Assembly: GCA_964344185.1 (NCBI GenBank) | Contig: CAYFMN010000004.1 | Coordinates: 62,001-126,000 of the forward strand | Reading direction: 5' to 3' | Source: JAJDAT01 sp964344185 | GTDB taxonomy: Bacteria > Nitrospinota > Nitrospinia > Nitrospinales > JAJDAT01 | Length of the DNA stretch: 64,000 bases | Shown here: piece after piece, positions 54,794 through 63,455 of the stretch | Layout of the letters: the number at the start of each line of letters is the position of its first letter | Position numbering within the stretch: position 1 is the first letter of the stretch | Notes under the pieces: model-generated | Told to the model about the DNA's origin: nothing | Seen by the model: the letters and a program-made list of their open reading frames with translations, nothing else | Database searches by the model: none | Position numbers and translations under genes: made by a program

Positions 54794-56440
54794 ATGTCTT
54801 CTCCACTTCCTAAAGACAAACTGCCACAGTCAATACAAGGATTAATCTCTAAAATTGAATCCGAAAAAGAAATCAGCCCACGACGAGCGCGGGAAATATT
54901 GCAAAACGCCAATATTGTTGAAAATGATATCAAACCGTGGGCTGACTTCGACCATTCGGTAACCGATAGCTATGGAAGAAAATTAGTCTATGACGGGGGT
55001 TACTTTGAAATAATGGCAATGTCCTGGGTTCCTGGAGATTATTCAGCTATCCACGACCACGGTTATACTCAATGGGGAGCCGTTCAAATTTTTGGCCCCG
55101 CTGAACATGCATCATTCCTAGCCCAAGATGGAGAAATACACACTCTTAACCGTTCCAGAGTTCAACCAGGCGTTGTATTAGGAGTTGGACATCAACTGGT
55201 CCATCAAATGGGAAATTCATCCGACAAACGTTTTATGTCTCTGCACATGTATGGATCATATGATCGTGATTCGGATATTACGGCGAATGCCAGAGTTTTT
55301 GATTTAAATGAAAATACAGTTCAGTTCACAAGCGGCGGCGTATTCTTTGGGCTTCCTGAGGACGCCATAAATGGGAGAGAAAAAGGACCCGATCCAGATT
55401 TTTTGACTTGGTTACGAAATACTGTCGAGCAATTATACCGATTGGAAAAAATAGAATCGGAATCCGAAATATCAGATTTGCCTATGCGCAAAAAGAGTTT
55501 GGCAAATAGCCTTTTTTCAAGAGATAACTGGGATTGGCTCGAAAAAGACTTAAGCGAACGTCTGGATCCAGTCACTCAACATATGGAAGATCTAGGTTAT
55601 TGGAAACTGATCCGACAAGAATTAATAGCCACAGCGTTTCTAGAAAAAAAATTACTTCATTTTGAAGAAGAGGAAGATCCCTTCTACACTTATGCAGAGT
55701 TATACGACGACGTCATTGGCCGTCCTTGCCTAGAAGAATTTATAACTAAATATCTCGATTTCTTTTTTGAAACTCGATCTATCGATCCAAAAACGATCAG
55801 ATTGATATCTCTCGGTTGTGGAACTGGAGTTGTTGAATCTCATATGATCAGAGATATAGGAATAAAATACGAAAATTTGTTGGGCATAGATTTATCTGAA
55901 GCCATGGTTCGCGTCGCACAACGTAATATAAAAGCTCAAGCGGCGGATATCTTATCGCTTGAAACCCCAGAGAAGCCTTGGGATATTGCTTTTTCTGGAC
56001 TTAATGTATTCCAATATCTACCTGCCGAAAACCTCGAACCGGCTATTAACAAAGCAGTCGAATTGATCCGAGACGGAGGATATTTTATAGGCGATTTTAT
56101 AACGCCCGATCATCTTCGATACTATCCCCATGTCGTAAAATCAAAAAGTGGAAAAGTATTATCGCTTAGAAAACCTGTTCTAGTCGAACAAGATCATCGA
56201 ACTTTTCAGCAAAGTGAAATAATAAACATCAATCGCAACACGGACAAAATGATTGTCACATATGAAGGTAAACATATGAGATATTTACCCGCTTTATGGA
56301 GATTGCGACAAGCTTTTGAAAAAGCTTTTAACGGAAAAGTTGAAGTTTACGACGCCGTATCATTAACTCCAATTGAAAATCACGCCGATACTTGTCCCTC
56401 AACGCGCTATTTGGTTATTGCGCAAAAAGGTAAAAAATAA
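54794..56440 (+). CDS. Cysteine-dioxygenase-like cupin fused to a SAM methyltransferase
   Basis: 548 residues, AGGA ribosome site. The N-terminal cupin (about 45-195) matches thiol dioxygenases: HDH at 87-89 and His137 (GHQLVHQMGN) as iron ligands, and SLHMY with Ser149, His151 and Tyr153 in the place of the Ser-His-Tyr catalytic relay of cysteine dioxygenase. The cofactor-forming Cys is not present. After a helical linker (about 200-300), a class I methyltransferase domain (about 300-548) has motif I LISLGCGTGVVES and GIDLSEAMVRVAQRN. It may oxidise a small thiol and methylate the same or a related compound. No partner gene identifies the substrate. Confidence 0.8.
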   Translation: MSSPLPKDKLPQSIQGLISKIESEKEISPRRAREILQNANIVENDIKPWADFDHSVTDSYGRKLVYDGGYFEIMAMSWVPGDYSAIHDHGYTQWGAVQIFGPAEHASFLAQDGEIHTLNRSRVQPGVVLGVGHQLVHQMGNSSDKRFMSLHMYGSYDRDSDITANARVFDLNENTVQFTSGGVFFGLPEDAINGREKGPDPDFLTWLRNTVEQLYRLEKIESESEISDLPMRKKSLANSLFSRDNWDWLEKDLSERLDPVTQHMEDLGYWKLIRQELIATAFLEKKLLHFEEEEDPFYTYAELYDDVIGRPCLEEFITKYLDFFFETRSIDPKTIRLISLGCGTGVVESHMIRDIGIKYENLLGIDLSEAMVRVAQRNIKAQAADILSLETPEKPWDIAFSGLNVFQYLPAENLEPAINKAVELIRDGGYFIGDFITPDHLRYYPHVVKSKSGKVLSLRKPVLVEQDHRTFQQSEIININRNTDKMIVTYEGKHMRYLPALWRLRQAFEKAFNGKVEVYDAVSLTPIENHADTCPSTRYLVIAQKGKK

Positions 56441-56677
56441 ACAGATCAAAAAATCTTTATTCACCAAACTTTAAAAATAATCAAAATTTTTATATTTCAA
56501 GCCATTCCGGTAATAAGATCTTCTAATATCCTATTAGGTCTCTTCTTTTTATTTTGCCGCCGGACGATAAATAGTCATAATACAACTTGATTATGCCTTT
56601 AGTCCAAAAACAGGACTAATTAATAATAATTTCACAAAATTATTAAATAATTTAGCTCACACAAAAACTAATAATTA

Positions 56678-57034
56678 ATGCTTTCGGAAATTTTTTCCAG
56701 GATTGATAATTCTTCCCCAATTATGTGGGCTATCTGGGCGATTGGTTTCCATATAATCAATACTGCGCTTGGGATTTATATGACGCTTACGGGTAGGAGA
56801 AAGTGGGCTAAAACGGCCCACAGAGCGTTATTTGTATCAATAATCGTTTGTTTGCTAGCTTTTATCGTCTTTTATTACTTCGAGCACAGAGTAGGAATTA
56901 TGGATTATGCAGTTATAATCTATTTCATTGCAGCTATTCCAGCGAGCAAACGACAACCACCAATGATCCATGCATTTGTAGCGACTGTGGGGTTGACGCT
57001 ACTACCTCTATTAATTTTGCTAAAATTTATCTAA
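56678..57034 (+). CDS. Small membrane protein, unknown
   Basis: 118 residues with four hydrophobic segments (MWAIWAIGFHIINTALGIYM; LFVSIIVCLLAFIVFYYF; DYAVIIYFIAAIPAS; TVGLTLLPLLILLKFI). A His in the first helix and a second in KTAHRALF resemble the layout of small haem-binding or DUF420-type membrane proteins, but the match is weak. No strong ribosome site. Alone between the fusion gene and an opposing ferredoxin. Confidence 0.5.
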   Translation: MLSEIFSRIDNSSPIMWAIWAIGFHIINTALGIYMTLTGRRKWAKTAHRALFVSIIVCLLAFIVFYYFEHRVGIMDYAVIIYFIAAIPASKRQPPMIHAFVATVGLTLLPLLILLKFI

Positions 57035-57076
57035 CAGAGGTTTTGAAGGAATTTTTTGTGGAAGTGATTTAACTAA

Positions 57077-57382
57077 TCAATCTTTAATGGCAGCTTTAAT
57101 AACTATATCGCCATAAACTTTTGTCCTACAACCCAACTTTTGGTTAGGGCCTACTTTTTGAAGTTTTTCAAAAAAGGATTGAGGATCTACATTTTCCATT
57201 GGCTCAACTTCAATCAAACAAGTGCCACAAAGCCCCAGACCTCTACAGTTCATCATGGCATTTAGGCCTTTGTAAATTTCCAAATCTTTATATTGGACAG
57301 CCTGACGCAAATTAGCGCCATAACCTACTTTTATTGTATTTGACTCGCCGGTTTCGGCATTTTCAACCGTAATTTTTGGCAT
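57077..57382 (-). CDS. 2Fe-2S ferredoxin
   Basis: 101 residues, plant/adrenodoxin-type. Cluster cysteines in MNCRGLGLCGTCLIEVEP (C-x5-C-x2-C) plus a fourth in KLGCRTKVYGDI. VKYGANLRQAVQ-type lead segment is visible (VGYGANLRQAVQYKDLEIY). It carries electrons to an oxidoreductase. Downstream of cysN by about 115 bases on the same strand; a role in sulfate reduction is possible but not shown. Confidence 0.88.
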   Translation of the reverse strand: MPKITVENAETGESNTIKVGYGANLRQAVQYKDLEIYKGLNAMMNCRGLGLCGTCLIEVEPMENVDPQSFFEKLQKVGPNQKLGCRTKVYGDIVIKAAIKD

Positions 57383-57498
57383 CGCGCAGACAACTCCTCA
57401 TGTTATTGGATCGACCCGGATTTTAAGGGGAAAGAATACTCAAATCGGAGTCTCTTTGCAACCTAGTTGACCAAAAAATCGAAATATTTTTATAACGC

Positions 57499-59322
57499 CT
57501 AAATTGAATAATTATGACCGGTTAATATCTTTTTTTCTTTCAAATAATCGTAAATCTTATTTACCGCTTCTTTTTCGTTTTCCACGTCGCTTGTAGTTAA
57601 AAACATTCCTTCAAAAGCGCTTTTTGGCTCTTCTTTTCCAACGTGAATTTCAATTAAAGGACAAGGGTCTATAATTAATTCTATATCTGAATGATCTTCT
57701 TGATTGAAAACATTAGTCGTTGAAATAATAATATGCCCCGCATCCAAGAAAAGTCGAGCCACTTCCCCAAATCGGCGTAACGGTTCGCCTGCAGAGTTTT
57801 GAGCCTCGCTTTCCAAATCAGCGCCAACACCTAAACGAACATTTCGACCATCCAAAAGATAACTCTGAAAATTATTCTTAAAAATCTTTTCCTCCAGGGA
57901 TTTCGCAAGTTTAGCTTTGCCAACGCCAGACTCGCCAACAAACAATACTAACGCCGCTTGATGCCCATTTCTATAGGCTCTCTCAGCAGCCCCAATATTG
58001 CTTTTAACCCAATTAAAATCTCGATTTCTAACTTCGCTACGTAGTTTATCTTTATCGGTGGAAGCTGAATAGGTCGTAACAATACCGCCTCCGCATACAT
58101 CGTACTCGTCTACAATCACAAACCGACCCGTTTCCGGAATCGACCCAAAAAGATCAAAAGCAATTGGCCGTTTGGTTTTTAAAGTAACTTCCGCAACATC
58201 GTTTTTTACAAGATAATCCTGGCCTTCTAGCGGCTCCAGAGTGGATGCGTCAATAACCTTTTTAAATTCAACAATTTCACATTCAACTTCTTCAGTGGTT
58301 AATTTTATCTTATACTCTCTTCCTTTTTCGAAATGCCTTGATCCCATCCAAAATACGTTCACGTCAAAAGTTGTCGAAACAATAGGGCTTTCATCGGGAA
58401 GACTGGCCACTTCGCCACGTTCTACAAAAATCTGCTCATCGAGAGTAACGCCAATGGACTGTGTAGCCGTCGCGATTTTCGGTTGTTCGGGAACACTCCA
58501 AGCTTCAATTGTTTTAACGCGAGCTCTCTTTAAAGAAGGAGAAAATACCAGCTCGTCTCCAATATTTAAGGTCCCAGACTCAACTCTACCTGCAATAATT
58601 CGACGTTGATCAAACTTGTAAACATCTTGAACCGGCAATCGAAATGGCAAATTATCTTTTGGTTTTTGCTTTTCAAATTGATCCAGCATTTCTAAGACTG
58701 TCGGACCTTCATGCCATTTCATATTTTCGCTTGAAGTGGCGATATTATCCCCTACTTTTGCGGCAACAGGAATGAACATCTTTGGTTCAATGCCCATAGA
58801 GGTTAAAAACTCTGTATAAGCGGTTTTAATCTTATAAAAAACTTCAGGATCATAATCGACAAGATCCATTTTATTGACCACCACCGCTACTTGAGTTAGC
58901 CCCAACAACTTTAAGATATAACCATGCCGTCGGCTCTGCTCTTGAACGCCTTCATAAGCGTCGATCAATAATAAAGCGCCCTCGGCGCTGGCCGCTCCCG
59001 TAACCATATTTTTCAGGAATTCTTTATGTCCTGGAGCGTCGATAATTACATAATGCCGTTTTTGTGTATTAAAAAATATTTGCGAGGTATCAATTGTAAT
59101 TCCTTGGTCTTGTTCTTCCTCTAAAGCGTCTAAAAGAAAAGCAAACTCAAAAACTTTTCCTTGTCGGTCGCAAATATCTTTTGTAAATTGAAGCTTACCT
59201 TCAGGTAAACTGCCGGTATCCGCTAAAAGTCTTCCCACCAAAGTGGATTTTCCATGATCGACGTGGCCAACGATGACCAGTCGCATTAACTCTCGGGAAG
59301 GTCCCCCGCCGTTCGATTCCAT
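57499..59322 (-). CDS. cysN: Sulfate adenylyltransferase subunit 1 fused to a degenerate APS-kinase-like domain
   Basis: 607 residues. GTPase domain: G1 GHVDHGKSTLVG (19-30), G3 DAPGHKEF, G4 NKMDLV, followed by the two EF-Tu-like beta barrels. With CysD it drives formation of APS from sulfate and ATP by GTP hydrolysis. The C-terminal part (about 455-607) follows APS kinase (LDGRNVRLGV; RFGEVARLFLDAGHIIIST) but its P-loop reads GESGVGKA, with Ala470 where Ser/Thr is needed, and DGDN is DGRN. It is probably inactive as a kinase. Starts directly after the cysD stop. Confidence 0.93.
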   Translation of the reverse strand: MESNGGGPSRELMRLVIVGHVDHGKSTLVGRLLADTGSLPEGKLQFTKDICDRQGKVFEFAFLLDALEEEQDQGITIDTSQIFFNTQKRHYVIIDAPGHKEFLKNMVTGAASAEGALLLIDAYEGVQEQSRRHGYILKLLGLTQVAVVVNKMDLVDYDPEVFYKIKTAYTEFLTSMGIEPKMFIPVAAKVGDNIATSSENMKWHEGPTVLEMLDQFEKQKPKDNLPFRLPVQDVYKFDQRRIIAGRVESGTLNIGDELVFSPSLKRARVKTIEAWSVPEQPKIATATQSIGVTLDEQIFVERGEVASLPDESPIVSTTFDVNVFWMGSRHFEKGREYKIKLTTEEVECEIVEFKKVIDASTLEPLEGQDYLVKNDVAEVTLKTKRPIAFDLFGSIPETGRFVIVDEYDVCGGGIVTTYSASTDKDKLRSEVRNRDFNWVKSNIGAAERAYRNGHQAALVLFVGESGVGKAKLAKSLEEKIFKNNFQSYLLDGRNVRLGVGADLESEAQNSAGEPLRRFGEVARLFLDAGHIIISTTNVFNQEDHSDIELIIDPCPLIEIHVGKEEPKSAFEGMFLTTSDVENEKEAVNKIYDYLKEKKILTGHNYSI

Positions 59323-60129
59323 CTACATGTATCCCTTCGCTCTTAATTTTTGCATCGCATACGTATCTTCTTGATCTTGAGCTCGCCCCGATCTTTCTGA
59401 AGTCGCAACGTTTTTCAATTCTTCAATAATTTCAGGAACCGTCTTCGCAGTTGATTCAATAGATCCTGTGCAAGGCGCACAACCTAAAGATCGAAATCGT
59501 TTACCCTCTCCCTTATCAAAATAGAGATCAATAATTGGAATTTTCTCACGTTCAATATACTCCCAAACGTTCAATTCCGTCCAATGCAATAGTGGATGAA
59601 CACGAATGTGAGTCCCTTCCGCAAAAGTCGTTTTGAACTGATCCCACAACTCAGGCGGTTGATCTTTAAAATTCCATTCGAAGTTTTTATCCCTTGGAGA
59701 AAAATACCGTTCTTTGGCTCGGGTACCTTCCTCATCGCGACGAATTCCCAAAATTAACCCTGTATAGTTTTTTTCTTCCATAACGGCCGTTAGCCCATTG
59801 GTTTTCAAAGCTTCGCAACAAACTATTCGGCCCATCTCATGGTTCATGCCTTCTTCCAAGGCCTTTTTATTCTGACCAACCACCAGGTTCAATCCCCATT
59901 CTTTAGCCTTCTTATCTCTATATTCGATCATCTGCGGAATTTTATAACTGGTATCAATATGAACAAGAGGTATCGGAACGTGACCAAAAAAAGCTTTACG
60001 GGCTAACCACAACATTACGGTCGAATCTTTGCCTATAGACCACAGCATGGCCAAGTTTTTAAAATTCTTATAAGCTTCTCTAAGTATGAAAATACTTTGA
60101 TTTTCTAATGCGTCTAAATGATCTGCCAT
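59323..60129 (-). CDS. cysD: Sulfate adenylyltransferase subunit 2
   Basis: 268 residues, PAPS-reductase-type PP-loop fold. MLWSIGKDSTVMLWLARKAF holds the SxGKDS ATP loop; FRSLGCAPCTGSIEST and the C-terminal SERSGRAQDQEDTYAMQKLR are characteristic of CysD. It forms the catalytic half of ATP sulfurylase. Directly followed by cysN without a gap and preceded by a DUF2851 gene by 19 bases. Confidence 0.96.
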   Translation of the reverse strand: MADHLDALENQSIFILREAYKNFKNLAMLWSIGKDSTVMLWLARKAFFGHVPIPLVHIDTSYKIPQMIEYRDKKAKEWGLNLVVGQNKKALEEGMNHEMGRIVCCEALKTNGLTAVMEEKNYTGLILGIRRDEEGTRAKERYFSPRDKNFEWNFKDQPPELWDQFKTTFAEGTHIRVHPLLHWTELNVWEYIEREKIPIIDLYFDKGEGKRFRSLGCAPCTGSIESTAKTVPEIIEELKNVATSERSGRAQDQEDTYAMQKLRAKGYM

Positions 60130-60148
60130 TGTATTATTTTAAAAAAAT

Positions 60149-61690
60149 TTAAGAAAAATGACGTTTCACCACGTCTGGGAAACGACATTGTGAGCAGTTA
60201 TTTTTATTCTGAGCGCAATAATCTTGAAACACTTGCATCAAACCTTGCGTTTGTTTATCGGTTTTTAACAAACCCAACAAACGTTTATCCTCGCCCAAAA
60301 CAAACCGTTTCATAAATCTTATAGACTTATTGTCTACCGGTTTATTTCCAGATTCATAAAGAATTTTTAACGCGTACTCTAAAACTTCTGACTTACTTGC
60401 GCGGGCGTATATCAAACCTAATGGAATCGCTATATTGACGGTAATTTCCCTGGAACGCGCAACACCAATCGGTTTTTGAGCGGAAGTTAGCTCCTTACCC
60501 CCCGGCGTATAATGCAACTCCCAATATCCCGGCGAATCAACGCAGAAAAACTCAAAAAAAGGTTTGAAAAGTCGATTATTATACCCTTTTTTTTCTCCCT
60601 TTGAAATCGCGGATTTAAATAAGGTTAAAAAATCCTCAAACATCCCGCTCTCAAAATGACCAACTATTAAATTGGCCAAAGCCGCAATTCGTCTGTAAGG
60701 ATAATTTGCAGGGCGGTTTCCTTTAAATTTCCAAATTTCTTTAGACAAGGGTGAAGTTTCAATTTTCTTCTCATATTTTCTCCACAAATCGAACAATTTT
60801 TCAAAATATTTCCTATCTTTTTGAGAAATTTCCTCCTTCTTTATGGAATTAAATGGAAATAACCCCGAAACTCCAAAAAGAATTGCCTGAACGTGAACAC
60901 TTTTTTCAGCTTGATCAACTTCTTCAGGTAAAAGTTCCTTTAACTTTGCTAAAGTAACGGTTGAAGCGAGGGTTTGAAAAGGCTTTTTGTTGCTTGGATA
61001 ACCTAAAGCCTCAGCAACGCCCTCATAAAAAGTTTGCTCATAACCATCGATTATAACTCGATCATGGAATCGATCCATCTTAGACAAAATACGAGCTTCG
61101 CCTGCAGAATCTAATAAATGGGAAAGTTTTTCTTCGGAAAGGCTATTAATAGGCTCGTGGCACAAACCAAAATTAAATTCATTAAAAATGGGATAACTAT
61201 CAAAATCAAGACTTTCAGTTAACTCAAGAATGCCCTTTTCTAAATAGTTTTTTAACTCCAACTCGTAAACCGGTTTGGTTGCTTTGGAGTTAACCTTTTT
61301 GCCCGACTCTTTGCTTTTCCACATAAAAACATGCAAAATCACATTATTGTAATCGGGATTTTTACCATGCCGATGTCGATCCCAATCAACGGAATGGACA
61401 TGGAGCTCCACATCGCCAGTTAACAAATTACCGTTAATTCGAATTCGAGCGGAAGAAAAATCAGGCCCGGAACTCCCGAAGTTCCAAAATCCTGGAGACT
61501 CAATTTCTATCTTTTCGCCAGTTACGGTATAGAGAGGGGCAGGTTTAAAAAGCTGGTCATTCCAAATACAACGAATGACTTTCTCAGGAACCCTGATCTT
61601 ATTTTCTTCCTCACGGACTTCAAGTTTCGAAAACGAACCCGCGACCTTCAGGTAATAATCTGTGAATAGAGCTTCTTCAACCTTTATCAT
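60149..61690 (-). CDS. DUF2851 family protein
   Basis: 513 residues. GDVELHVHSVDWDRHRHGKN, followed by NNVILHVFMW, is the family signature, with conserved His and Asp residues suggestive of a metal site. The C-terminus ends with three cysteines (CAQNKNNCSQCRF). Function of the family is unknown. The start overlaps the cysS stop by 4 bases, and it lies 19 bases before cysD, so it is embedded in the sulfur operon. Confidence 0.85.
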   Translation of the reverse strand: MIKVEEALFTDYYLKVAGSFSKLEVREEENKIRVPEKVIRCIWNDQLFKPAPLYTVTGEKIEIESPGFWNFGSSGPDFSSARIRINGNLLTGDVELHVHSVDWDRHRHGKNPDYNNVILHVFMWKSKESGKKVNSKATKPVYELELKNYLEKGILELTESLDFDSYPIFNEFNFGLCHEPINSLSEEKLSHLLDSAGEARILSKMDRFHDRVIIDGYEQTFYEGVAEALGYPSNKKPFQTLASTVTLAKLKELLPEEVDQAEKSVHVQAILFGVSGLFPFNSIKKEEISQKDRKYFEKLFDLWRKYEKKIETSPLSKEIWKFKGNRPANYPYRRIAALANLIVGHFESGMFEDFLTLFKSAISKGEKKGYNNRLFKPFFEFFCVDSPGYWELHYTPGGKELTSAQKPIGVARSREITVNIAIPLGLIYARASKSEVLEYALKILYESGNKPVDNKSIRFMKRFVLGEDKRLLGLLKTDKQTQGLMQVFQDYCAQNKNNCSQCRFPDVVKRHFS

Positions 61691-63245
61691 TTAACCTTCC
61701 AGACAGTTCCATCGGGAGTGTCTTCTATTGTCACGCCCATCGCAATCAGAGCATCTCTTGAAGCGTCAGCCTTAGCCCAATCCTTTGCGGCCCTCGCAGC
61801 GTTACGCTCTGCAATTAGCGATTCAATCTTTTTCGTATCGAGAGCTAAATCGTCTATCTTTTTCTTTTGAGATCGCGTTTTAAAATCGGATGGCAAAGCT
61901 GAAAATAAACCCAAAGTTTCTATAGCTAGTCTAAAAGCCTTTAATCTCCCCACAAATTCGCTCACTGCGGCTTCTTTAGAGTTTATCGCCAAATTAGTCA
62001 AAGATTTGTTTAGGGTTGTATTAACTACAGGAACTATATCATCGATAACAGTTATTATAGTATCATTAGTTCTGGTATTACCAGAAGTATCATTTACCCA
62101 AGCAGTGAAGTTAATTACACAACCAGCAGCACAACTAACTGTTATATTTTGGNNNNNNNNNNAGCCGTATTGAAATCGTCGTCCATGGCCGCTTCAAATT
62201 TTTCTAAAAACGAACTTTCTTTCCAATTGTCTGGAATTCCAGCGTCAGACTGTGATTCCCAAGCTTCAGCTGCTTCCAGAAAATCGTAAAATCGATGAAC
62301 CGTTTTCCCTGTTTCCTCTAAAATTTGGTCAGTAAAATCAATAGGACTCCTATAATGAGCAGAAAGCAGAAAAAATCGTAACACCTCCGGATCGCATTGT
62401 TCGTAAATATCTCTTAATGTGAAAAAGTTACCTAGAGATTTAGACATCTTCTCCTGATTCACATTTACAAATCCATTGTGCATCCAATATTTGACGGGAG
62501 CGCATCCCGTAGCTCCATGAGATTGCGCGATTTCGTTTTCATGATGGGGAAAAACCAAATCTTTTCCGCCGCCATGTATATCAAAAGTTTCTCCCAAATA
62601 CCGACGATGCATCGCTGAACATTCTATATGCCATCCAGGCCGACCTTGTCCCCAAGGGCTTTCCCAGAATGGTTCTCCAGGCTTACTCTTTTTCCAAAGC
62701 GCAAAATCCATCGGGTTTCGTTTACGCTCGTCAACCTCAACACGAGCCCCCGCCTCCAAATCTTCTATCTTTTTTCTCGAAAGCTGCCCGTAATCTTTGA
62801 AAGATTCGATAGCGTAATAAACATCGCCATCTAATTCATAAGCCATATCTTTTTCAATCAGGCTTTCAATCAAGTCAAACATCTGTTGGATATTTTCAGT
62901 AGCTTTAGGTTCTTCTGTGGGGAGAGCAATATTGAGCTTGCCTAAATCTTCGTAAAAGGCCTTTATATATGTTTCCGTAATTTCCGTCCATGGAACATTA
63001 CGTTCATTAGCGCGATTGATTATTTTATCGTCGATATCAGTGAAGTTCCTGACATAAGTAACCTCAAAATCTTTATATTTTAAATATCTATACACGACAT
63101 CAAAAGCAACTGCCGAGCGACCGTGACCGACATGACAATAGTCGTAAACTGTTACGCCACAGACATACATCCCCACTTTACCTTCGTGGACTGGAACAAA
63201 TTCCTCTTTTTGACCTGACAGGGTGTTATAAACTCTTAAACTCAT
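61687..63245 (-). CDS. cysS: Cysteinyl-tRNA synthetase, interrupted by an assembly gap and a foreign segment
   Basis: The N-terminal part (63245-62163) is a clear CysS: CGVTVYDYCHVGHGRS with the HIGH-type motif, Zn ligands in WHIECSAMHRR and HGGGKDLVFPHHENE, and KMSKSLGN. The sequence breaks at DDDFNTA, followed by ten Ns (62153-62162). The C-terminal part (about 62001-61687; EAAVSEFVGRLKAFRLAIET, then AAKDWAKADASRDALIAMGV) is the normal CysS tail. Between the gap and the tail lie about 140 bases that encode an unrelated extracellular-type peptide in frame. Roughly 30 true residues are missing. Likely an assembly join rather than a dead gene. Confidence 0.85.
62016..62162. other. Gap (10 N at 62153-62162) with chimeric flank
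   Basis: Bases ~62016-62152, read on the minus strand, give INFTAWVNDTSGNTRTND and TVIDDIVPVVNTT, an Asn/Asp/Thr-rich secreted-repeat type unlike any CysS. It runs in frame into the CysS tail; the junction cannot be placed more exactly than about 61985-62020. Confidence 0.7.
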
Positions 63246-63455
63246 GAACCTCTAATAATTACTTCTTACTTAAAGCTTTTTTTGAGAAACAACTTCAATC
63301 TATTTACGCTTTAAAAATAATAATATCAAATTAGCATCCTATATGAATCCAGTCAAAAAAAGCTAAGATATTATAAGAGAGCTTTAAATAGTTTTAAGCT
63401 AGGAAATAGCTAGAATGCTAATAAAGAAAAACAGGAGGGAGAGAAAGGCCCCGGA

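Noticed and set aside
53582..56440. Ergothioneine/ovothiol-type pathway (FGE-like gene next to a methyltransferase and thiol dioxygenase)
   Set aside because: The FGE-like protein is a secreted lipoprotein without a DinB domain, and no EgtD-type histidine methyltransferase is present, so the resemblance is only superficial.
61687..62001. Separate small CDS downstream of the gap
   Set aside because: Its sequence is the normal CysS C-terminal tail in the same strand and order; the apparent start is only a TTG inside the interrupted gene.
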